From the NCBI GenBank assembly GCA_050999295.1, contig JBPCPI010000011.1:1-16148 (forward strand): a DNA stretch of 16,148 bases. The letters are read 5' to 3'. Shown here one piece after another: positions 7,298 to 13,522 of this stretch. Origin of the DNA: JACCQS01 sp050999295 (GTDB lineage Bacteria > Actinomycetota > Actinomycetes > Mycobacteriales > Geodermatophilaceae). The notes under the pieces are model-generated. The model was not told where the DNA came from and searched no databases. It saw only the letters and a list, made by a program, of their open reading frames with translations. The position numbers and the translations under genes are program-made. How positions within the stretch are numbered: position 1 is the stretch's first letter; each line of letters starts with the position of its first letter.

Positions 7298-9289
7298 GTG
7301 GCCAAAGTACTCGGCGCAGAACAGCCGTCCGACGACTCAGAAGACGGCACCACTGGGCAAGAGCTAGCTCCAGACAGCGGGGACGAAGCCAGCGACCGTC
7401 CGTGGGAAGCTGCACCGGGCGAGGTCGTCGATGAGGATCCCGAGGCCCAACCGTGGCCTTCGCCGGACGCTGCCGCCGACAGCCACCCGGGTTCGGCCAC
7501 CGATCTCCACGAGACGCCGTGGCCCGCCCAGGACGGCGAAGCCTCTGCCGACAACGATCACGACGCGCCCGACGGTAGCGAACAGGTTCGCCGTACGGAC
7601 GCCGACCGATGGGCGGCTTCGTTTGCCAGTGTCGCGGGGCATGAGGAAGCGGGACGGGAGGACCGGCGGGAGACCGCCGTCACCCAGGAGGTGCAGCTTC
7701 CGGCCGCACAACCATCGTGGTCCAGCGGCGCGCCAATGCCGACGCCGCCGGCCGAGCCGAGCTGGCGCAACGCCGGCTCTGCTTCCGATTGGGGGCAGGC
7801 AAGCCCGGTCGCCACCCACTCGACCTCCCATGCCGAGCCGGCCGCCCAGCCGTGGACGACTGACGTACCGAGCGGTTTCAACTGGAGTTCGGACACCAGC
7901 GCAGCACCGGTCTCCCAGGAGTCCCAGGTCAACCCGGCCCCGGATCGTCGAGCCGACCCTTGGGGCGACGTCCGGGGTGCCGAAGAGCCCGGCGGTGACC
8001 ACGGCTTCCCGACTCAAGGCGCGCACGTCCGGGCCGCGCAGGCATTGCCTCCCAACCGGCTACCCCCACCTCCGGCCGGGTACCCGAGTCCCCCCACCGC
8101 TGCACCACGCCAGCAGGACCCCAGGCAGTCGTACGGGAACCCGGCCTTTGGCGGCCAATACGGCGGCCAACAGGCCCAGCCTCCCGGCTCTCAATCCCGT
8201 TGGGCGGCTGATGCGGCCGCTGGGTCGTCCATGAGCCAGATGCCCCAACAGTGGCCACCGCAACCGACCCCGGGACAGGGCTGGCAGCCGGCCAGCCAGC
8301 ACACACCGCCCGCGCCGCCCCAGCACCCGTCCGCTGACGATCTGACCGCTGGATCTCTGGTCAAGCCGACTGCGGCCGTACCGAGAGTCGGCTGGCGCAA
8401 GATGGTCCACGCCGTGAGCGGGGGAACGGTCAATCCCGGTCTGTCCCAGGCGGAACTGCATAGGCGCAGTCTGATCGAGCGGGCCACGGCGCCGGTTCGC
8501 GGCTGTCACCGCATCGCCGTCGTGTCGCTCAAGGGGGGAATCGGCAAGACCACGACGACCGCCGGATTGGGCCTGACCCTCGCCGAGCACCGCGGTGACC
8601 GCGTGGTTGCCCTCGATGCGAATCCCGACGCCGGGACGCTTGCCGAGCGGCTGACCGGGCACGTCGACGTGACCGTCCGCGACCTGCTGGACAACGTGGA
8701 CTCGATTCGATCCTTCACCGACGTCTCGTCCTTCACCTCGCTGGCCGCTCGTCTCCAGGTGCTGGCCTCCGAGCAGGACCCAGAGATGTCCGAGGCGTTC
8801 AACGAGGCGGAGTACCGCACTGCCGCCGACGTCCTGGCTCGGTACTTCAATATCGTCCTGACCGACTCCGGCACCGGTCTGCTGCATTCCGCCATGTCCG
8901 GGACGCTGGCGATCGCCGACTCCCTCGTCGTCGTCGGGTCGCCCAGCGTCGACGGCGCGAGTAGAGCCAGCAAGACCCTTGACTGGCTGATCGCCCATGG
9001 ACGCGGCGAATTGGTCTCCCGTGCCGTGGCGGTCATCTCGACGGTCCGACCAGCCAGCAAGGAACTCGACATGCTCCGGTTGCGCGATCACTTCTTGGCC
9101 CGGGTCAGGGCCGTCGTCGAGATCCCGTACGACCGACACCTGGTCACCGGCGGCATCATCGACATGACGCAGCTCGATGAGCCGACCGAGCAATCGTTCC
9201 TCGAGTTGTCCGCCACCGTGGCCGACGGGTTCCGGCTACCGCCCTTGACCCGCTCCGCGCCTGCGCCAGCCGGTACGTCGCGCGGCTGA
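7298..9289 (+). CDS. EspI-like protein: disordered Pro/Trp-rich N-terminus with MinD/ParA-type ATPase
   Basis: A 663-residue cytoplasmic protein. Residues 1 to about 360 are low-complexity, rich in Pro, Ala, Gln, Ser and acidic residues, with 13 scattered tryptophans, many as PW or SW. From residue 363 the sequence RVGWRKMVHAVS followed by NPGLSQAELHRRSLIERA closely resembles the linker before the ATPase of mycobacterial EspI (GWRHWVHALTR...NLGLSPDE). The deviant Walker A motif is KGGIGKTT at 412-419 and the next core strand is VVALDANPDAG. The later block SVDGASRASKTLDWL is also as in EspI. EspI is a regulator of the ESX-1 type VII secretion system that senses ATP; such P-loop proteins are common next to ESX loci. 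No ESX gene is present in this window. The start is set by GGAGG at 7286-7290. Confidence 0.85.
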   Translation: MAKVLGAEQPSDDSEDGTTGQELAPDSGDEASDRPWEAAPGEVVDEDPEAQPWPSPDAAADSHPGSATDLHETPWPAQDGEASADNDHDAPDGSEQVRRTDADRWAASFASVAGHEEAGREDRRETAVTQEVQLPAAQPSWSSGAPMPTPPAEPSWRNAGSASDWGQASPVATHSTSHAEPAAQPWTTDVPSGFNWSSDTSAAPVSQESQVNPAPDRRADPWGDVRGAEEPGGDHGFPTQGAHVRAAQALPPNRLPPPPAGYPSPPTAAPRQQDPRQSYGNPAFGGQYGGQQAQPPGSQSRWAADAAAGSSMSQMPQQWPPQPTPGQGWQPASQHTPPAPPQHPSADDLTAGSLVKPTAAVPRVGWRKMVHAVSGGTVNPGLSQAELHRRSLIERATAPVRGCHRIAVVSLKGGIGKTTTTAGLGLTLAEHRGDRVVALDANPDAGTLAERLTGHVDVTVRDLLDNVDSIRSFTDVSSFTSLAARLQVLASEQDPEMSEAFNEAEYRTAADVLARYFNIVLTDSGTGLLHSAMSGTLAIADSLVVVGSPSVDGASRASKTLDWLIAHGRGELVSRAVAVISTVRPASKELDMLRLRDHFLARVRAVVEIPYDRHLVTGGIIDMTQLDEPTEQSFLELSATVADGFRLPPLTRSAPAPAGTSRG

Positions 9290-9780
9290 CCGGGGTCGGT
9301 ACGGACCGGCTCGGCCGCTGACGGGTCCGTCGTTGGAGGCGCTGCCGGCGGGAAGACCCACCGCTTGTAGGCCAGGAACCGGATGATAGTGCCCAGGCCG
9401 ATCGAGGCCAGGTTGGCGACCTGCAGCAGGACAGCGTCGTCCACCCCGAAGCCATGATGGACGAGCCCGACCACACCGAGGCTGAGCAGCAGGGTCAGCC
9501 CGTTGATCAGGGCGAAAGCCGGGTACTCCCGACGCAGGCCGGTCCGCGCACGATGGGAGAAGGACCACTGGCGATGCATCACGTACGCCGACGTCGTGGA
9601 GACCAGCGTCGAGACCAGCTTGGCACCGATCGGCCCAAAGCCCCATGCGACGTACGCGAGCTGGAACACCGCCAGATCGACGAGCACGTTGATCGCGCCC
9701 ACCACTCCGAAGGCCGAGATCTCCTTCGCCAGAGTGCGCCAGCGGCCGGCCACCCCCCGCCATGGCGGCACGGCTGTCAC
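9088..9780 (-). CDS. GtrA-family membrane protein (polyprenol-linked sugar flippase-like)
   Basis: A 230-residue protein with a GtrA domain at about residues 19-145: four membrane helices, with conserved features GVVGAINVLVDLAVF, the loop HRQWSFSH, and YKRWVFPP at the end. GtrA proteins act with DPM1-like glycosyltransferases in cell-surface polysaccharide glycosylation and are proposed to flip undecaprenyl- or decaprenyl-phosphate sugars. The GTG start at 9780 forms a GTGA overlap with the stop of the upstream DPM1-like gene; the frame is open further upstream but lies inside that gene and has no membrane character. The last 85 residues are a hydrophilic tail, and residues from about 164 on are read antisense to the 3' end of the EspI-like gene, so the tail may simply be run-on until a stop appears. 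Confidence 0.86.
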   Translation of the reverse strand: MTAVPPWRGVAGRWRTLAKEISAFGVVGAINVLVDLAVFQLAYVAWGFGPIGAKLVSTLVSTTSAYVMHRQWSFSHRARTGLRREYPAFALINGLTLLLSLGVVGLVHHGFGVDDAVLLQVANLASIGLGTIIRFLAYKRWVFPPAAPPTTDPSAAEPVRTDPGQPRDVPAGAGAERVKGGSRNPSATVADNSRNDCSVGSSSCVMSMMPPVTRCRSYGISTTALTRAKK

Positions 9781-10598
9781 GGCACGCCGCCGCCGAGGTT
9801 CAACCGGTGCACCGCGTGGCTGTGCGGACCCGACCCTGGGCGCGGACGCGATGGCCTTCCGGTCGCCGCGTCCAACAGCTGACGCAGTCGGGCACGGACC
9901 GCCCACCAGGTGACCCTGACCAGGGATTCCCGGACGATCGCGCCGGTCATCTTGCTAGCGCCGAACTGGCGCTCTACGAAAGTGATCGGGACCTCGATGA
10001 CCTGGTAGCCCTCGCGCAACGCCCGCCACATGAGGTCTACCTGGAAGCAATAACCTTGGGAGGCAATGCTGGTCAGATCCAGCTGTTCGAGCACCTCCCG
10101 GCGGTAGGCACGGTAGCCGCCCGTCGCGTCCCGGACCTGCAGCCCGAGGGCAACCCGCGTGTAGAGGTTGCCGGCCCGACTGAGCAGCTGGCGGCCTACC
10201 GGCCAGTTGAGCACCTCACCGCCGGCCACCCAGCGCGAGCCGAGCACCACGTCGGCGTCGGTGAGTGCCCGCAGCAGACGCGGCAGCTCCTCGGGTTGAT
10301 GGGACCCGTCGGCGTCCATCTCGACGAGAATGTCGAAACCGCGGGCCAGCCCCCAGGCGAATCCGGCGAGGTAGGCCGGGCCGAGCCCCTCCTTGCCCGC
10401 CCGGTGCAGGACGTGCACCTGCGGGTCGGTGGCAGACAGTTCGTCGGCCAGCGCGCCGGTGCCGTCGGGTGAGGCGTCGTCGACCACGAGAATGTCCGCA
10501 TTCGGGCTCGCCACACGCACCCGGGCCGCAGTCATCGGCAGGGTCTCTCGCTCGTCGTAGGTCGGGATGATGACGAGCGTGCGCTCGTGGGACGTCAT
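9777..10598 (-). CDS. DPM1-like GT2 glycosyltransferase (polyprenol monophosphomannose/glucose synthase type)
   Basis: A 273-residue GT-A fold glycosyltransferase that most resembles polyprenyl-phosphate mannose synthases such as mycobacterial Ppm1 domain 2. It has IIPTYDERETLP at 10-21, VVDDASPDGTG at 38-48, the metal-binding DAD within EMDADGSHQPEEL (Asp95, Asp97), GSRW, and the acceptor-side block ASQGYCFQVDLMWRA followed by PITFVERQFGASKM. These are diagnostic of the family. There are no membrane helices, so the following GtrA protein probably supplies the membrane step. The start is ATG 10598 because AGGAG lies six bases upstream; an in-frame ATG at 10661 lacks such a signal and adds 21 basic residues. 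The likely product is a polyprenol-phosphate hexose used by a GT-C enzyme such as the GT39-like protein in the same run. Confidence 0.9.
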   Translation of the reverse strand: MTSHERTLVIIPTYDERETLPMTAARVRVASPNADILVVDDASPDGTGALADELSATDPQVHVLHRAGKEGLGPAYLAGFAWGLARGFDILVEMDADGSHQPEELPRLLRALTDADVVLGSRWVAGGEVLNWPVGRQLLSRAGNLYTRVALGLQVRDATGGYRAYRREVLEQLDLTSIASQGYCFQVDLMWRALREGYQVIEVPITFVERQFGASKMTGAIVRESLVRVTWWAVRARLRQLLDAATGRPSRPRPGSGPHSHAVHRLNLGGGVP

Positions 10599-10604
10599 GA
10601 TGAA

Positions 10605-10609
10605 CTCCT
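10605..10609 (-). promoter_or_regulatory. Ribosome binding site deciding the DPM1-like start
   Basis: On the minus strand AGGAG is followed by six bases and the ATG at 10598. It favours this start over the in-frame ATG at 10661. Confidence 0.75.
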
Positions 10610-10672
10610 GGTACGTCGGGTGTCGGCCGCGGCGCAGCCGCTGGTGTGAGCGATCGGACATGTCATCGCGGT

Positions 10673-11275
10673 TCAGGTGACGGCCGTCGCGAAGACGATC
10701 GTGTTGTCCAGGTAGGAGCCGGCCACCGGGTTGAAGGATCCGCCGCAGGTGATCAGCCGTAGCTGCGCGTCCGGTGTGGGCCCGTAGACTTCGTCGGTCG
10801 GGAAGGCGTCCTTGGGCGCGGAGATGACCCGGTCCACCCGGAAGGTGACCGTGGACCCGTCCGACAGACCGACGGCGACCTCGTCGCCCGGCTGGAGCTC
10901 GCGCAACCGGAAGAAGATCGCTGGACCGTCGGCAGCGGAGTCGATGTGGCCGGCGATGACCGCCGGACCGGTCTGTCCGGGCACCGGACCGTCGACGAAC
11001 CAGCCCGCGCGTGCGTAGTCCACCGGCGCGGCCAGATTGCCATCGGGCAGCAGGCCCAGCTGCTCCAGCGGATCACTGCGTACCCCGATGCTCGGCATCT
11101 CCACCGAGACAGCGGAGACCACCTCGGTCACCGGCAGCGGAGCGGGCCCGGACGCCGACGGGGCCTGGCTGGTGGTGGCCGCGGGCGAGACTGCCGGCTC
11201 GGCGGCCTGGTCGGTGCCGCAAGCGCTCAGGATGCCCAGCAGTGCCAGCCGTCCGACGACCAGCGATCGGCTCAC
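10673..11275 (-). CDS. Class F sortase with lipoprotein-type signal peptide
   Basis: A 200-residue sortase-family transpeptidase of the actinobacterial class F type. The catalytic His is His110 in VIAGHIDS and the catalytic Cys is Cys177 in LRLITCGGSF. The surrounding blocks (PSIGVRSDPLEQLGLLPDGNLAAP, AGWFVDGPVPGQTGPAVIAGH, YLDNTIVFA) fit class F. Residues 1-19 look like a lipoprotein signal: Arg-containing start, short hydrophobic core, lipobox LSAC with Cys19. It is followed by a Ser/Pro/Ala-rich spacer to about residue 50. No arginine is seen in the 23 residues after Cys177, where sortases usually have a third active-site residue. The GTG start at 11275 overlaps the GH8 stop as GTGA. Its probable substrate is the DUF4397 protein two genes upstream. 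Confidence 0.9.
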   Translation of the reverse strand: MSRSLVVGRLALLGILSACGTDQAAEPAVSPAATTSQAPSASGPAPLPVTEVVSAVSVEMPSIGVRSDPLEQLGLLPDGNLAAPVDYARAGWFVDGPVPGQTGPAVIAGHIDSAADGPAIFFRLRELQPGDEVAVGLSDGSTVTFRVDRVISAPKDAFPTDEVYGPTPDAQLRLITCGGSFNPVAGSYLDNTIVFATAVT

Positions 11276-12477
11276 GACGCACCCACCAACGGTGGGCAGC
11301 CACCCAGTGCCTCGTCGGTCAGCAGCAGCCGGCCGAGCGCGTTCCACGCGGCGCCGTAGTAGGTCGGGGCGCGCTGTTGCAGGTGATCGGCGTCCACGAG
11401 TTCGACCCGGGCCCGATCGAGGTCACCACCGGCGGCTACCGCTGCGGCCTGCCCCACGGCAGCCACTGCTGACTCGTCACCGGTCAGCGCAGCCCCGCCC
11501 AGGTCGAGGACAGCGGTATCCGCTCCGGAACGGTCCAGGACGTCCACCAGTCGGGCGGCCAACGCCCGGTCCGCACTCGCGCACGACTCGGCGAAGCGCA
11601 CCGGCGTCCGGGTCGCGTCGTAGGAGTACCGCACCCCGTCGTTGCCCCGGCCCTGGGCTCCGGGCATCGCCTCAACCGTGCCGTCGGCGCGTACTTGGGC
11701 CCAGTCCGGTGGGAGCTCGGACTCCTCGAGCAGCGCCGCAGTCGCCGCCCGGCTACCCTCGTCCAGCTCGGCCCAGCGCGGATCGCCGGAGGCCTGCGCA
11801 AGTACGGCGCTGGCCGCTGGTGAGGCGTAGCTCGGGTTGTACGCGTACGGCTCGACGGTGGCCCAACTGCCGGCCACGAGCACCCGCCCCACGCCGGTCT
11901 GCACCGTCTCGAGGTCGAGCACGGCCAGACCGAGCGCAACTCCGTCGGCGGTCAACTGTGGGTCATCGAAGGCGGTGCCGGCCAGGACCAGAGCGCGGGC
12001 AGTGTCCAGGTCGGCATCGGCGGCCGAAGATGCGTCGACCACCGCGCCGTCCTCCCACCGCCAGCTCAGGAGTCCGTCTGCGCGCTGCAGGTTGTCCTGG
12101 GTCCAGGACCAGACCTCGGTGAAGCTCTCCCGATCCCCGATGCCGGCCGCGATGAGCAGGGCGTATGCCTGTCCTTCGCTGACTGTGTCGCCGCCCTGAT
12201 CGCGCCGGACGACGCGACCGTCGGGGTCGACGTAGCCGGACAGGAACGTCTCTGCGGCCTCCCCTGCGGTCAGCTCACGCTGCTGGTCGGATCCGACCGG
12301 CGGCGCGGAGTTCTGGGTTGTCGAGTTGTCGGTTGCTGCGCCCCCGGGTCCAGCCGCAGCATCAGAAGTCTCCGGCCGGTTACCTCCCCCGGTGGTCACC
12401 AGGGTCGCAAGGACCGTGGCCAGCACCAGCGAGATCGCCCCTACGGCGAGCAGTAGAGCGGTGCGTCCGCGGCTCAC
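11272..12477 (-). CDS. Membrane-anchored glycoside hydrolase family 8-like protein
   Basis: A 401-residue protein with one N-terminal membrane helix (about 7-28), a Ser/Thr/Gly-rich linker to about 70, then an alpha/alpha-barrel domain resembling GH8 (endoglucanase, chitosanase, BcsZ). Typical GH8 blocks are GYVDPDGRVVRRDQGGDTVSEGQAYALLIAAGIGD, with Glu101 as probable general acid; the SAADADLDTARAL block, where Asp156 probably binds substrate; and RYSYDATRTPVRFA, where Asp287 is a candidate base. A WSWTQDNL...LLSWRWEDG segment lies between, as in BcsZ and CelA. The topology puts the enzyme outside the membrane. A GH8 hydrolase close to a processive GT2 recalls cellulose operons. The GTG start at 12477 overlaps the DUF4397 stop, and its stop overlaps the sortase start. 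The substrate is unknown; cellulose or another beta-glucan is a guess. Confidence 0.83.
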   Translation of the reverse strand: MSRGRTALLLAVGAISLVLATVLATLVTTGGGNRPETSDAAAGPGGAATDNSTTQNSAPPVGSDQQRELTAGEAAETFLSGYVDPDGRVVRRDQGGDTVSEGQAYALLIAAGIGDRESFTEVWSWTQDNLQRADGLLSWRWEDGAVVDASSAADADLDTARALVLAGTAFDDPQLTADGVALGLAVLDLETVQTGVGRVLVAGSWATVEPYAYNPSYASPAASAVLAQASGDPRWAELDEGSRAATAALLEESELPPDWAQVRADGTVEAMPGAQGRGNDGVRYSYDATRTPVRFAESCASADRALAARLVDVLDRSGADTAVLDLGGAALTGDESAVAAVGQAAAVAAGGDLDRARVELVDADHLQQRAPTYYGAAWNALGRLLLTDEALGGCPPLVGAS

Positions 12478-13421
12478 CGACAGCGCTCCCCGGGCAGCCG
12501 CCGCGATGCCGACCTGCTGGTGAGGGCGAGCAGCGCGAGGGAACTGACCGCGAGGGAAATGCCCGGAATGATCGATCGGGCGGTGACCGAGGTGGCAGTG
12601 CTGCCACCACCGGTCTCCACACCGCCGTCGGGTACGGCCGCCATGCTCGCGGCGTCTACCGCGGTGGTCACCGTGAGTGCGCCGTCCGCGCCGTCCAGCA
12701 CGATGAGCGTGTTGACGGTGCCCGGCATGACAACGACCGATGCCGTGACCGGTTCGGCGTCACCGGAGGTCGGTTCGAGCTGCACTGACCACAGGCCCGG
12801 ACCGATCTCCGCGTAGCCGGTGGCCGTCGCGAAGGCGGCGTTCTCGGCGATGACCGGTCCGCCGACCGCGCGCACTGTCACCTCGTCTGCGGATACCGAC
12901 GCCTGCAGCAGCCGGATCTTGGCGGCACCCTCGGTCGGCGGGGTCAGGTCGTCGTTGATCACGGTGCCGGTGAGGTCCTCGTTGAGCCCGACCGCGGCGA
13001 CCGTATAGGCGCGACCGTCCTCGACTGTGACGGCCTGGGTGATGGCCGGCGTGCTGTTGGCGTCACCACCGGCGGGCGTCATCGTCGCGACGTACGTACC
13101 GACCGGCACGCGCTTGTACTCCGACACGTCGCCGTAGGACACGTCGGCGAGCGCGAGCATCGAGGTGCTGTCGTCGAAGGCGGTGAGCGCAACGTCGACC
13201 GATGGGGTGTCCGGGGACAGGTGCGCGAGGCGGACCCAGCCCTCGGTGGCGGCTGCCGGGTCGGCCGCGGGTTCCTCGGCCGATGCGGGGGTGGCCAGTG
13301 CCGCGATGACCCCGGCGAGCAGGGCGAACAGCACGGCGACGAGTGCGCCACGTGCGGTAGCCCGGCCGATCCGGTTCACCGCGCCTGGATCGGACGACGG
13401 CGGCAAGGTGGGGACGTTCAT
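12474..13421 (-). CDS. Secreted DUF4397 protein with sorting-signal-like C-terminus
   Basis: A 315-residue cell-surface protein. Residues 25-48 form a signal peptide with probable cleavage after ASA48. Two tandem beta-sandwich repeats of the DUF4397 type follow: WVRLAHLSPDTPSVDVALTAF (62-82) with KRVPVGTYVATMTP, and AKIRLLQASVSADEVTVRA (167-185) with EIGPGLWSVQL. The C-terminus has VPDGGVETGGGST (263-275), a hydrophobic helix SIIPGISLAVSSLALLAL (283-300) and a basic tail ending RRLPGERCR. That is the layout of a sortase substrate, although not a canonical LPxTG. The ATG at 13421 is chosen because AGGAGGT lies just upstream and gives a normal signal peptide. An in-frame ATG at 13526 overlaps the preceding stop but would add 35 residues. 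The role is unknown; it is the best candidate substrate of the adjacent sortase. Confidence 0.85.
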   Translation of the reverse strand: MNVPTLPPSSDPGAVNRIGRATARGALVAVLFALLAGVIAALATPASAEEPAADPAAATEGWVRLAHLSPDTPSVDVALTAFDDSTSMLALADVSYGDVSEYKRVPVGTYVATMTPAGGDANSTPAITQAVTVEDGRAYTVAAVGLNEDLTGTVINDDLTPPTEGAAKIRLLQASVSADEVTVRAVGGPVIAENAAFATATGYAEIGPGLWSVQLEPTSGDAEPVTASVVVMPGTVNTLIVLDGADGALTVTTAVDAASMAAVPDGGVETGGGSTATSVTARSIIPGISLAVSSLALLALTSRSASRRLPGERCR

Positions 13422-13424
13422 GAG

Positions 13425-13431
13425 ACCTCCT
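13425..13431 (-). promoter_or_regulatory. Strong ribosome binding site deciding the DUF4397 start
   Basis: On the minus strand AGGAGGT lies three bases before the ATG at 13421. It is the strongest Shine-Dalgarno sequence seen in the run and suggests that the surface protein is translated more than its neighbours. Confidence 0.8.
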
Positions 13432-13449
13432 GTGTGCGGGTGGCTGGGC

Positions 13450-13482
13450 TGCATCGCCTCGCTGCCAGGGCAACGTGATGCA
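13450..13482 (-). promoter_or_regulatory. Stem-loop in the GT39/DUF4397 intergenic leader
   Basis: TGCATC at 13450-13455 pairs with GATGCA at 13477-13482, enclosing a second stem between about 13460-13466 and 13469-13475 (one G-U pair on the minus strand). It falls in the 101-base stretch between the GT39 stop and the DUF4397 start, 29 bases before that start. This stretch is less GC-rich than its surroundings and may hold an internal promoter or a processing site; I see no clear promoter hexamers. Confidence 0.35.
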
Positions 13483-13522
13483 TTGTCGGACAAGAACTTT
13501 CGGCGCCGTATTACCTCTTTGG

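Noticed and set aside
8060..9193. Minus-strand open frame of 377 codons opposite the EspI-like ATPase
   Set aside because: Arg/Gly/Asp-rich translation without motifs; the plus strand has the Walker A motif.
9781..9906. N-terminal extension of GtrA by 42 residues
   Set aside because: It lies in the preceding DPM1-like gene, is Arg/Pro-rich and has no family match; the GTGA overlap gives a better start.
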